64,000 bases of DNA from an uncultured Bacteroidales bacterium (GTDB lineage Bacteria > Bacteroidota > Bacteroidia > Bacteroidales > UBA932): positions 1 through 64,000 of the forward strand of contig ONKO01000007.1 of NCBI GenBank assembly GCA_900318445.1. The letters are read 5' to 3'. The notes under the pieces are model-generated. The model did not search any database, was not told the DNA's origin, and saw nothing but the letters and a program-made list of their open reading frames with translations. Of the stretch, positions 35,888 through 43,364 are shown piece by piece. The first letter of the stretch is position 1, and the number at the start of each line of letters is the position of its first letter. Position numbers and translations under genes: made by a program.

Positions 35888-35927
35888 AAAAAACATGTCT
35901 GTTTTCCATCACAGAAAACAGACATGT
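35888..35927 (-). terminator. Strong terminator or attenuator ahead of rny
   Basis: ACATGTCTGTTTTC (35893-35906) and GAAAACAGACATGT (35914-35927) form a perfect 14-base stem; on the minus strand TTTTTT follows. It lies downstream of the 6S RNA candidate and only 28 bases before the rny ATG, so it either ends the zapA-6S transcript or controls read-through into rny. Confidence 0.75.
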
Positions 35928-35932
35928 CTTGT

Positions 35933-36120
35933 AAAAAAGCCGTCAGCATCTAGTCAGAAAATCTTATAGGAATAAGATTTGGGTCCCGGCCGCTTGCTGG
36001 TATCCCCCGTCTTGCCCGAAGGGCAAAATCCCGTGAGGTAACCTGGGCCCGCCATCTGCGGCCTGAGTCAACCCGGCGCGTTGAAACGTGTTGATTTCAG
36101 CTTTCGATGGTTGACGGCTG
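35933..36120 (-). ncRNA. ssrS: 6S RNA candidate downstream of zapA
   Basis: On the minus strand the segment begins right after the zapA stop and is closed by AGCCGTCA (from 36119) pairing with TGACGGCT (to 35938), followed by TTTTTT. Inside, GGCCGC pairs with GCGGCC and an apical TTGCCC-TTCG-GGGCAA hairpin sits in a large asymmetric middle region, giving the long rod with a central bubble expected of 6S RNA. Size is about 185 nt. Location next to zapA is the classical place of ssrS in gammaproteobacteria. 6S RNA binds RNA polymerase and dampens transcription in stationary phase. Exact ends and identity rest on structure and context, not on a covariance search. Confidence 0.72.
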
Positions 36121-36408
36121 TTATTTTTCAATGTCCTTGAGATAGCGCTCCAGGTCTGACTGCAGCTGCTTTTCTTCGCTGGCGCAGCACTCCAGGTCTT
36201 TCTGCAGTTTGAGGCGCACCACGGTTTCGTTCAGTGCGACCAGCGACAGAAGGTCATTGGCGGTGCGGCCGGGGTGGCTGCGGGTAAAGGCGGCGAAACG
36301 GGCATTGATGGCATCGGCGGCCTTGCGGTACAGTTCCTCCGCTTCCGGGCTCGATGCAGTCAGGTTGAAGATGCGGTCTGCAATCTTGATGCTGATTTTC
36401 TGGTCCAT
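36121..36408 (-). CDS. zapA: Cell division protein ZapA
   Basis: A 95-residue FtsZ-associated protein that bundles Z-ring filaments. MDQKISIKIADRIFNLTASSPEAEELYRKAADAIN is the family N-terminus, with ALNETVVRLKLQKDLE and a C-terminal coiled coil. The start at 36408 overlaps the stop of the upstream gene (TAATG), in place of an ORF-extending GTG/ATG further up. The 6S RNA candidate follows at once. Confidence 0.88.
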   Translation of the reverse strand: MDQKISIKIADRIFNLTASSPEAEELYRKAADAINARFAAFTRSHPGRTANDLLSLVALNETVVRLKLQKDLECCASEEKQLQSDLERYLKDIEK

Positions 36409-36677
36409 TACGCTTCCTCCAGGTAGGAGATGCACTTATCGATCTCCTTGATCAGTTTATCGACCTTGGCCTTGGCGTCGGTGGGGGCGGCCACCGCGAA
36501 GGCCTCGGTGAGTTTGCGGGTCTCTATCTCGGACTCCAGTTCGGTTATCTGTTTTCTCAGGGCTTCTGCGGTTTCCTCGCACGCATGTAACTCCTGGCGA
36601 AGACGCTGGTTCTCCGCTTTCTCAGCCTCATAACGTGCAATCAGCTGTTTGATCTGTTCTCTGATCTCTTCCAGCAT
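36408..36677 (-). CDS. Small coiled-coil protein upstream of zapA
   Basis: An 89-residue, almost wholly helical protein (MLEEIREQIKQLIARYEAEK ... ALRKQITELESEIETRK, then TDAKAKVDKLIKEIDKCISYLEEA). No enzyme motif. The heptad pattern and coupling to zapA (stop and start overlap) suggest a ZapB-like division partner, but sequence alone does not prove it. A TATATTTG -7 box lies upstream at 36705-36712. Confidence 0.75.
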   Translation of the reverse strand: MLEEIREQIKQLIARYEAEKAENQRLRQELHACEETAEALRKQITELESEIETRKLTEAFAVAAPTDAKAKVDKLIKEIDKCISYLEEA

Positions 36678-36704
36678 GGCCGGTTTAAATTAGCCCTTAT
36701 CCTG

Positions 36705-36712
36705 CAAATATA
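36705..36712 (-). promoter_or_regulatory. -7 box for the coiled-coil/zapA/6S transcript
   Basis: TATATTTG on the minus strand, 27 bases before the ATG at 36677, with ATTG about 20 bases further upstream inside the 3' end of the PNP gene. Confidence 0.6.
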
Positions 36713-36721
36713 CAAAAATAA

Positions 36722-37546
36722 TTACAGCTGAGCAATCATCCGTTTGAAAATCACCGTCATTTTATCGGCAGCGGCATCGGCGGCTTTCACGATGGCTTCA
36801 CCGTCGGTTACGTAGTCATCGTCGTCGGTTGCGCGCGCAACGTCGGTGATGACGGACATGCCAAAGACGGGAATGTTGCTGTGGCGGGCCACAATGACCT
36901 CCGGCGTAGTGCTCATGCCCACGGCATCGGCGCCGATGTTACGGAAGAAGCGATACTCGGCCGGGGTTTCATAGCAGGGACCGGTGACGGCGATGTACAC
37001 GCCCCGCTGCAGGGAAATGCCTTCCTCGGCGGCAATCTTCACGGCCTGGCGGATGAGGGCGGGGTCGTAGGGGCGCGTCATGTCGGGGAAGCGCGGCCCG
37101 AACTCGTCCAGGTTGGGGCCGATGAGCGGGTTCGGGAGCATGTTGATGTGGTCCTTGATGATCATGAGGTCTCCCACCTTGTAGGCGAGGTTGGTACCGC
37201 CTGCGGCGTTGGAGACAAACAGGTATTTGATGCCGAGGCACACCATCACGCGCGTGGGGAGGACGCTCATGTTCATGCCGTACCCCTCGTAGTAGTGGAT
37301 GCGGCCCTGCATGGCGATGACTGTCTTGCCCGAGAGCGTACCCACGATGAAGTTGCCTTTATGGCCGATGGCCGTGCTCACCGGGAACCCGGGGATTTCC
37401 TTATAGGGGATGACGATGGGGTCCTGAATTTCGTCGGCCAGTTTCCCCAGGCCGCTGCCCAGGATAATGCCAACGAGGGGCTGCCTGCCGCCAAGACGGG
37501 ACTTGACAAGGTCTGCAGCCAGGTGTATCGTTTCCAAGTAACTCAT
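36722..37546 (-). CDS. Purine nucleoside phosphorylase, paralog A (Asp at the base-recognition site)
   Basis: A 274-residue phosphorylase of the trimeric PNP/MTAP family, splitting a purine nucleoside with phosphate into base and (deoxy)ribose-1-phosphate. [46 protein letters not shown] (Glu193, matching human Glu201) and [17 protein letters not shown] are present. At the position of human Asn243 it has Asp235 (MSVITDVA). Asn is the 6-oxopurine reader; Asp at this site reads 6-aminopurines in MTA phosphorylase. It is translationally coupled (ATGA) to the Asn-bearing paralog upstream. I infer activity on adenosine, deoxyadenosine or MTA. Confidence 0.92.
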   Translation of the reverse strand: MSYLETIHLAADLVKSRLGGRQPLVGIILGSGLGKLADEIQDPIVIPYKEIPGFPVSTAIGHKGNFIVGTLSGKTVIAMQGRIHYYEGYGMNMSVLPTRVMVCLGIKYLFVSNAAGGTNLAYKVGDLMIIKDHINMLPNPLIGPNLDEFGPRFPDMTRPYDPALIRQAVKIAAEEGISLQRGVYIAVTGPCYETPAEYRFFRNIGADAVGMSTTPEVIVARHSNIPVFGMSVITDVARATDDDDYVTDGEAIVKAADAAADKMTVIFKRMIAQL

Positions 37547-38376
37547 AGTTCCATTTTTATAATCATATTGGTAATGAGCCGGCTCATGCGCTCTGCGGCG
37601 GCATTGGCGGCTTTCACGACGTCGTCTCCGTCGTTGACGAAGTCATCGGCATAGTCGTCGTGGGCCTCGTTGGTGATGACGGAGATGCCGAACACCGGCA
37701 CGCCCGCATGGCGGGCCACGATGACCTCCGGAATGGTGGACATGCCCACGGCATCTCCGCCGATGGTGCGGAAGTACTTGTACTCGGCCGGGGTCTCATA
37801 GGAAGGGCCGGTGCCGCCCACGTACACGCCGCGGTGCAGCTTGATGCCCAGTTTGTCTCCCACCTGGACGGCCAGCCGGATGAGGGCGGGGTCGTAGGGA
37901 CGCGTCATGTCGGGGAAGCGGGGACCGTATTCGTCGAAATTGGGGCCGATGAGCGGGTTCGGGAGCAGGTTGATGTGATCCCGGATAATCATGAGGTCTC
38001 CCACATGGTAGGCGAGGTTGGTGCCGCCGGCGGCGTTGGAGACGATGAGCGTCCTGATACCCACGCCAATCATGACGCGGATGGGAAGCACCACCTGGTC
38101 CATGCCGTATCCTTCATAATAGTGGATGCGGCCCTGCATGGCGATGACGGTTTTGCCGCCCAGCTGTCCTACGATGAAATTTCCTTTATGCCCCACGGCC
38201 GTGGAGACCGGGAATTCCGGCAGCTCGCGGTAGGGGATGACCACAGGGTCTTCGATGTTGTTGGCCAGGCTGCCTAGGCCGCTGCCGAGCACGATGCCCA
38301 GGACGGGCTGACGGTCTCCGATGCGGTTTTTTACGAGGCTGACAAGCCTGCCGATGGTTTCAATACGGGTATCCAT
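37543..38376 (-). CDS. Purine nucleoside phosphorylase, paralog B (inosine/guanosine type)
   Basis: A 277-residue paralog with the same core as its neighbour ([47 protein letters not shown] with Glu194, [17 protein letters not shown]) but Asn236 in ISVITNEA, the residue equivalent to human PNP Asn243. This is the expected pattern for inosine and guanosine. It overlaps paralog A by four bases and starts 15 bases after the amidohydrolase gene. Identity between the two paralogs is well over half by eye, so they arose by tandem duplication followed by a change at the base-recognition site. Confidence 0.93.
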   Translation of the reverse strand: MDTRIETIGRLVSLVKNRIGDRQPVLGIVLGSGLGSLANNIEDPVVIPYRELPEFPVSTAVGHKGNFIVGQLGGKTVIAMQGRIHYYEGYGMDQVVLPIRVMIGVGIRTLIVSNAAGGTNLAYHVGDLMIIRDHINLLPNPLIGPNFDEYGPRFPDMTRPYDPALIRLAVQVGDKLGIKLHRGVYVGGTGPSYETPAEYKYFRTIGGDAVGMSTIPEVIVARHAGVPVFGISVITNEAHDDYADDFVNDGDDVVKAANAAAERMSRLITNMIIKMEL

Positions 38377-38391
38377 AGTTAAAGTATGCGA

Positions 38392-39648
38392 TTAGTAGAG
38401 TTTCGAGATGCAGTCCCGGGCGGCGGAGAGAATCTCCTCCTCGCCGGGGATATGGCGGCCGCGCATGGCCCATTTCCCGCCAATCATGACGTCCGTGATG
38501 ACGTCCGAGTGGGCGGCGTACACGAGGTTGGCGGCCGCGGAACCGGGGGAGAGGAAGGCAGGACCGGTGATGTCCACCAGGGAAAGGTCTGCCAGCATGC
38601 CCTCTTCGATGGCGCCGGCATCCAGGCCGATGGCCCTGGCTCCGTGTTCCGTGGCACAGGCAAAGAGTTCATCCAGCGGCATGGCAGCGGGATCTTCGCG
38701 CCAGGCTTTCTGCATGAGCGCGGTATTTTTCATGTGTTCCAGGATGTCCAGGTTGTTGGACGAGGATGCGCCGTCGGTGCCCAGGCACACGTTGGCGCCG
38801 GCATCCCTGAGCTCGTTGTAACGGAAGCGGAAGCCGGAAGCGAGCTTGAGGTTGGAGTTGACATTGTGCACGCAGCTTACACCGCGTTTGCCCAGTATTT
38901 CGATGTCGTTGTCGTCCAGGTGCAGGCAGTGGGCGGCGATGACTTCCGGCCCCAGGATGCCCAGGCTGTCAAAGTAGGCGGTTGGGGAGAGCCCTCCATG
39001 CGCCTTGCGGCAGTCTGCGTTTTCCACGGCGGTCTCGGACAGGTGCATGTGTACCTTGAGCCCGCGATCTCTGGCAAAGCTGCTGCCCCAGAGCATATTC
39101 TCCTCGGAAACGGTATATACCGAGTGGATGGAGATGGCGAACTCTCCCGGCGCCCAGCCTTCGCTGAGCGTCCTTTTATAAAGGCGCTCGCAGGCCTCTC
39201 TCTGGCGCAGGACCATTTCCGGATTGTGTGAATCCAGCAGTACGAACGACACCACGGGCCTTACCCCCATTTCCAGGGCGGCCTGCCGGGTGTGCGGGCA
39301 AAACCAGTACTGGTCATTGAAAGTGGTGGTCCCGCTCCGGAGCATCTCCAGGCACGCGACCTGCGTGGCCCGGTAGATGAAGTCTGCGTCCAGCCGGGCT
39401 TCCAGCTTCCAGATGTTCCGGAGCCAGTCGTAAAGGGACAGGTCTTCGTGGATGCCGCGCAGGAGGATCATGGCCGCATGCGTGTGCATGTTAAAAAAGC
39501 CCGGGATGACAGCTTTTCCGCTGCAGTCCTCCACCTCCGTGCCGGGGGGTACGGGGATGGGCTCCCGGCCGATGCGCACGATTCGGCCGCCATCTATGAG
39601 AATATTGGCGGGATGTTCCTTAAGCCGGACGTTCCTGAGGAGAATCAT
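38392..39648 (-). CDS. Amidohydrolase of the TRZ/ATZ family (MTA/SAH/adenosine deaminase-like)
   Basis: A 418-residue metal-dependent deaminase. The amidohydrolase ligands are visible: NMHTHAAM (HxH), HMHLSET, AHCLHLDD and CLGTDGASSNN. LRGIHEDLSLYDWL and the GTTTFNDQYWF segment are characteristic of the 5'-methylthioadenosine/S-adenosylhomocysteine deaminase group. It should convert an adenine nucleoside to its inosine form, which the PNPs downstream could cleave. Its ATG is adjacent to the stop codon of the PUR-family gene, and PNP B follows after 15 bases: one operon. Exact substrate (MTA, SAH, adenosine, or guanine-type) is unresolved. Confidence 0.88.
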   Translation of the reverse strand: MILLRNVRLKEHPANILIDGGRIVRIGREPIPVPPGTEVEDCSGKAVIPGFFNMHTHAAMILLRGIHEDLSLYDWLRNIWKLEARLDADFIYRATQVACLEMLRSGTTTFNDQYWFCPHTRQAALEMGVRPVVSFVLLDSHNPEMVLRQREACERLYKRTLSEGWAPGEFAISIHSVYTVSEENMLWGSSFARDRGLKVHMHLSETAVENADCRKAHGGLSPTAYFDSLGILGPEVIAAHCLHLDDNDIEILGKRGVSCVHNVNSNLKLASGFRFRYNELRDAGANVCLGTDGASSSNNLDILEHMKNTALMQKAWREDPAAMPLDELFACATEHGARAIGLDAGAIEEGMLADLSLVDITGPAFLSPGSAAANLVYAAHSDVITDVMIGGKWAMRGRHIPGEEEILSAARDCISKLY

Positions 39649-39960
39649 CTAGAATGCATCCTCCTGACTTTCCTCTTCTTCCCGGGAAGGGTAGGAGCGG
39701 ATGGGGGCATCGTGCAGGAGGTCGTGCATGATGAACTTGACAGCTTCCTGCAGACCCTCCTGGAACTTTTCAAAGTCCTCCTTATAGAGGAAGATCTTAT
39801 GCTTGTCGAAGGTGAAGCTGCCGTCTCTTTCCTGACGGCGCTTGCTTTCCGTTATGGTGAGGTAAAAGTCGTTGTTCCCCTTCGTGCTCTTCACGTCGAA
39901 GAAATACGTACGTTTTCCGGCCCTGACGGGTTTTGAATAAACATCTTCTTCACTGTACAT
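39649..39960 (-). CDS. PUR-family (DUF3276-type) nucleic-acid-binding protein
   Basis: A 103-residue protein with one PUR repeat: VRAGKRTYFFDVKSTKGNNDFYLTITESKRRQERDGSFTFDKHKIFLYKEDFEKFQEGL. The family (eukaryotic Pur-alpha, Borrelia BpuR, Bacteroidota DUF3276) binds single-stranded DNA or RNA. The tail is acidic and disordered (REEEESQEDAF). It is the first gene of the purine salvage operon, with a -7 box at 39991-39998; a role in regulating that operon is possible but not shown. Confidence 0.85.
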   Translation of the reverse strand: MYSEEDVYSKPVRAGKRTYFFDVKSTKGNNDFYLTITESKRRQERDGSFTFDKHKIFLYKEDFEKFQEGLQEAVKFIMHDLLHDAPIRSYPSREEEESQEDAF

Positions 39961-39990
39961 ACGTAATCCGTTTTTTGTGTTTTGTAACTA

Positions 39991-40027
39991 CAAATGTAGG
40001 GAAATAATTTAAAAAACACTAACTTTG
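39991..40027. promoter_or_regulatory. Divergent -7 boxes for the purine operon and nusB operon
   Basis: TACATTTG on the minus strand (39991-39998) is 30 bases before the PUR gene. TAACTTTG on the plus strand (40020-40027) is 18 bases before nusB. Confidence 0.65.
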
Positions 40028-40045
40028 CATAAATTTATTTGTTCT

Positions 40046-41002
40046 ATGTTAAATCGACGCATCCTACGAGTGAAGGCTTTCAAGGTCCTGTACGCTTACG
40101 CTGAAAACCCGGACCTCTCGCTCAAAGAAGTGCTCTCCAGCCTGGACGCTTCGGCCGAAGCCACTCGGGACCTGTATCTGTATATGCTGTCCATCGTCCC
40201 CGCCCTCACGGCAGAGGCCGCAAGAAGGACAGAAGCCGCCCGCGGCAAGTTCAATCCCACCGAAGAAGACCTCCATCCCAACCTCCGTTTCGTGGAGAAC
40301 GGAATATCGGCCCTCCTGGAGAAAGATCCCGACTTCCAGCGCCTTATAGAGAAGAAAAAGTTCTCCTGGGAACAGCAGGACTCCTTCCTTCACAGCCTCT
40401 ATGAAACCCTTAAGACAAGGGAGTATTACCAGACGTACATGGCCGCCGAAGAATCTTCCCTGTCCCGTGACGCGGAACTCTGGAAGAACATCTTTGCCAG
40501 CGAATTCGAAGACAGCGACGCCCTTGGCGCCATCCTGGAAGACGCTTCCATCTACTGGGCCGACGAACTGCCGTATGTCCTGAACACCTGCATCGGCTCC
40601 ATGGACGAAATGGCCCGCAGCGGCCGCTGGAGCTTCCCTCCGCTGTATCAGAGCGACATCCTCTCGGCCCGGGGAAAGACCGGCGTGGAGAGCGACCGCG
40701 ACTTTGTACGCGCCCTCGTTACTGCCACCTACGGCCGTCTCAAGGAGTATGACGCCCTCATCGCCGGTTCGGTTTCCAAGTGGGACCGCGACCGCCTGTA
40801 TACCACCGACATCGTCCTCATCGCCATGGGCCTTGCCGAGGCCGAAACCTTCCCCGGCATCCCCGTGAGAGTGACTATCAACGAGTACGTAGAAATTTCC
40901 AAATATTATTCAACGCCCAAGAGCCACGGGTTCGTGAACGGCCTTCTGGACCGTCTCATCAAGGAACGCATGGCTTCCGGCATAATCAAAAAGAACGTAT
41001 GA
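40046..41002 (+). CDS. nusB: Transcription antitermination protein NusB (long Bacteroidota form)
   Basis: A 318-residue protein whose N-terminal LNRRILRVKAFKVLYAY and C-terminal NusB fold (DRLYTTDIVLIAMGLAEAETFPGIPVRVTINEYVEISKYYSTPKSHGFVNGLLD) identify it. It is about twice the 140 residues of E. coli NusB, having an inserted helical middle, as is usual in this phylum. It binds BoxA RNA with NusE during rRNA transcription. It overlaps yajC by four bases and heads the nusB-yajC-ybbR-coaE series. Confidence 0.9.
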   Translation: MLNRRILRVKAFKVLYAYAENPDLSLKEVLSSLDASAEATRDLYLYMLSIVPALTAEAARRTEAARGKFNPTEEDLHPNLRFVENGISALLEKDPDFQRLIEKKKFSWEQQDSFLHSLYETLKTREYYQTYMAAEESSLSRDAELWKNIFASEFEDSDALGAILEDASIYWADELPYVLNTCIGSMDEMARSGRWSFPPLYQSDILSARGKTGVESDRDFVRALVTATYGRLKEYDALIAGSVSKWDRDRLYTTDIVLIAMGLAEAETFPGIPVRVTINEYVEISKYYSTPKSHGFVNGLLDRLIKERMASGIIKKNV

Positions 41003-41340
41003 ACCTCCTCAGTGCAATCCTCCTGATGGGTCCTGCCGCCGCACCCGCCGGCGCAGACGGCCAGCAGCCCAGCGCCTGGCCCACCATTATCATGTTCGGC
41101 GCCATCATCCTGGTGATGTGGCTCTTTATGATCCGTCCCCAGCGCAAGCAGCAGAAAGAACTGCAGAACTTCCGCAGCGGCCTCAAGAAAGGTGACAAGG
41201 TGGTCACCGTGGGCGGCATCTACGGAGAAATCGTGGAAGTGAGCGAGAAAACCTGCCTCATCAAGGTGGACGGAGACGTGAAGCTTCGCGTTGACAAGCA
41301 GGGCCTCGTAAAGGATTATTCCGAGACTGCCCAGCAGTAA
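40999..41340 (+). CDS. yajC: Preprotein translocase accessory subunit YajC
   Basis: A 113-residue single-pass inner membrane protein of the SecDF-YajC complex. One hydrophobic helix (TIIMFGAIILVMWLFMIRPQRKQQKE) and the basic, soluble SGLKKGDKVVTVGGIYGEIVEVSEKTCLIKV segment are diagnostic. The ATG overlaps the nusB stop; ybbR starts four bases after its own stop. Confidence 0.93.
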   Translation: MNLLSAILLMGPAAAPAGADGQQPSAWPTIIMFGAIILVMWLFMIRPQRKQQKELQNFRSGLKKGDKVVTVGGIYGEIVEVSEKTCLIKVDGDVKLRVDKQGLVKDYSETAQQ

Positions 41341-41344
41341 AATC

Positions 41345-42310
41345 ATGTCCGGATTGGAGTACATCCATCCTCAGAAAGGTGGACTGGGCCGGGAATGGAT
41401 ATTCCTGGTCCTGTCTGTTATCCTTGCCTTTCTCATCTGGGTGCTCACCAATCTTTCAAAGGAGTATTCCGGTACCGTGAGCGTGCCGGTGGTGGCCGAG
41501 TGCAACATCGAAGGCCACGGAACCGAGTCTTCCAATACGGTTCTCGTGAGCGCCCGCTGCCGGGCCGACGGCTTCCGCCTGGTGCGGGAGGGCAGCCGCC
41601 AGGAACGCAAGGTGCTGAAGGTCCGCTTCGACCGGGCCGACATGCGCCGGCTGGGCCCCGACACCTACGGCATCATCGGCGGCGCCAAGAATTCCTATAC
41701 CAACCAGTTCTTCGGGGACAATGTTCACGTGGAGGCTTTCATCACCGATACCCTCAAGTTCGTGTTCCCCGCCGAGAACCACAAGCGGGTGCCCGTGGAG
41801 GTGCCCCTCTCGCTGAGTTTCCGTTCGCAGTATATGCAGAGCGGCCCGGTCGTTGTCTCTCCTGACAGCATTACCGTCTATGGAAACGCCGACCGCCTGC
41901 AGGGTATCGAGAAGATCACCACGTCCCGCATTGTGATGACGGAACTTTCCGAGTCCCGGCATGGCGTGCTCCGGCTGAGCGCTCCGCGCGGCGTACGGTT
42001 CTCCACCGACCAGGTCAGCTACGAGATTCCCGTTTCCCGTTACGTGGAGCTGCAGGCTACCTTACCGGTCCAGGTGCATAACATCCCTTCCGGCCGTCAG
42101 TTGCAGGTATATCCGGCAACCGCCCGGGTGGTGTTTCGCTGCGTTTTCCCGCTCACCCGGGATCCGCGGTCGTCCGTGAGTCTCTATGTGGACTGGCGGG
42201 ACTTCAGCAATTCCCTTACGGGCCGATGTGTCCCGCGCATGTCCCGCCTCCCCGTGGGCGTACTGGAGTACCGCGTCGAGCCCGAAGTCTTTGACTGCGT
42301 AGAACTGTGA
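41345..42310 (+). CDS. YbbR-domain protein
   Basis: A 321-residue envelope protein with one N-terminal membrane helix (WIFLVLSVILAFLIWVLTNL) and exported YbbR-like repeats (SVPVVAECNIEGHGTES..., VEVPLSLSFRSQY..., DSITVYGNADRLQGIEKITTSRIVM, ATLPVQVHNIPSGRQLQVYP). In Firmicutes the YbbR protein CdaR modulates a diadenylate cyclase; in Bacteroidota its role is unsettled. Stop overlaps the coaE start. Confidence 0.85.
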   Translation: MSGLEYIHPQKGGLGREWIFLVLSVILAFLIWVLTNLSKEYSGTVSVPVVAECNIEGHGTESSNTVLVSARCRADGFRLVREGSRQERKVLKVRFDRADMRRLGPDTYGIIGGAKNSYTNQFFGDNVHVEAFITDTLKFVFPAENHKRVPVEVPLSLSFRSQYMQSGPVVVSPDSITVYGNADRLQGIEKITTSRIVMTELSESRHGVLRLSAPRGVRFSTDQVSYEIPVSRYVELQATLPVQVHNIPSGRQLQVYPATARVVFRCVFPLTRDPRSSVSLYVDWRDFSNSLTGRCVPRMSRLPVGVLEYRVEPEVFDCVEL

Positions 42311-42942
42311 TGAGCCGCAGAACCACCGTCATCGTGACGGGCCTTATCGGCAGCGGCAAATCGGCCGTATGCGCCCTGCTCCGTGAGCGGGGCATTCCTG
42401 TCTATGACTCCGACGCCCGCACCAAGCGGCTGTATGAGTGCAGCATCGGCCTGGTGGAGCGTCTGGAAGAGGCACTGGGGCAGCCTCTCCGCGGGGAAGA
42501 CGGCCGGCTGGACAGAAAAGCCCTGGCCCGGGTTATCTTCTCCGGGGACAGCGCCCGGGAGACCGTGGAGGGAATCGTGTATCCGCTGGTGCTCAGAGAT
42601 TTCCGCCGCTGGAGAGCCCGGCAGAAGAACGCCCCCCTTGTGGTGCTGGAGAGCGCCGTCATCCTGGAAAAGCCCCTTTTTGACGGGCTGGCCGATGCAG
42701 CCGTGCTCGTGACCGCCCCGGATGCCGTACGCCTGGAGAGGGTGATGCGGCGGGATGGGGCTAGCCGGGAGCAGGTCCTTGCCCGCATGGCCGCCCAGCA
42801 CATTCCGCTGGAGAAAGTGAGCGTGACCCTTTCCAACGACGGAACCCCGGAGGAGCTGAAAGCGGCGGTGGAGCAGGTCTTTTTCGGTAAAAATTCCTAT
42901 ATTTGTAAGTTAATAGAGAAAACAATAAACGATGAAAACTGA
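42310..42942 (+). CDS. coaE: Dephospho-CoA kinase
   Basis: A 210-residue cytosolic kinase that makes CoA from dephospho-CoA and ATP. P-loop GLIGSGKS at residues 11-18, YDSDARTKRL (substrate Asp), RKALARVIFSGD, and the lid segment ERVMRRDGASREQVLARMAAQ are typical. ATG 42310 is used in place of the adjacent GTG at 42307. Its C-terminus overlaps the next gene by 11 bases, and a -7 box for that gene lies inside its last codons. Confidence 0.93.
   Translation: MSRRTTVIVTGLIGSGKSAVCALLRERGIPVYDSDARTKRLYECSIGLVERLEEALGQPLRGEDGRLDRKALARVIFSGDSARETVEGIVYPLVLRDFRRWRARQKNAPLVVLESAVILEKPLFDGLADAAVLVTAPDAVRLERVMRRDGASREQVLARMAAQHIPLEKVSVTLSNDGTPEELKAAVEQVFFGKNSYICKLIEKTINDEN
42898..42905 (+). promoter_or_regulatory. 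-7 box inside coaE
   Basis: TATATTTG lies 26 bases before the DUF5606 gene start, within the coding region of coaE. It would allow DUF5606-rimO-DUF6340 to be expressed separately from the nusB series. Confidence 0.6.
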
Positions 42943-43363
42943 TTTAGCAAAAACCCTTTCCATCCGTGGTCAGCACGGACTTTTCACCTATATCGCCCAG
43001 TCCCGCGGCGGCGCTATCGTAGAGTCCCTCGAGGACAAAAAGCGCTCTAACTTTGCCGCCAGCGCCGGCATCACCACCCTGGAGGACATCTCCATCTATA
43101 CCGAGGACGGAGAGGTGAAGCTCTCCGAGGTCTTCGGCAAGATGCACGAGGTGCTGGGAGAGGCCGATGCCCCCACCGCCAAGGCCGCCGATGCAGACCT
43201 GAAGGCCCTTTTCGAGAAGGCTCTTCCGAGTTACGACGGCTCCCGCTTCTATGTGTCCCACATGAAGAAGGTGGTGGAGTGGTACAACTGCCTGAAAAAG
43301 TACGCTTCGCTGGAGTTCATGACCGACGAGGACCGCGAGGCCGAGGCTCAAAAAGAGGCCTAG
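42932..43363 (+). CDS. DUF5606-type protein
   Basis: A 143-residue protein of a Bacteroidota-specific family. The N-terminal part (LSIRGQHGLFTYIAQSRGGAIVESLEDKKRSNFAA...ITTLEDISIYTED) looks like a small beta barrel; the C-terminal part (LKALFEKALPSYDGSRFYVSHMKKVVEWYNCLKKY) is helical. Function unknown; a translation or RNA role is suggested only by its neighbour rimO. AUG at 42932 overlaps coaE. Confidence 0.78.
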   Translation: MKTDLAKTLSIRGQHGLFTYIAQSRGGAIVESLEDKKRSNFAASAGITTLEDISIYTEDGEVKLSEVFGKMHEVLGEADAPTAKAADADLKALFEKALPSYDGSRFYVSHMKKVVEWYNCLKKYASLEFMTDEDREAEAQKEA

Positions 43364-43364
43364 C

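Noticed and set aside
36061..36110. Another copy of the GCCGCGTTGACAC repeat inside the 6S region
   Set aside because: Only GGCGCGTTGAAACG is similar; it is explained as part of the RNA stem and lacks the second arm and the linker.
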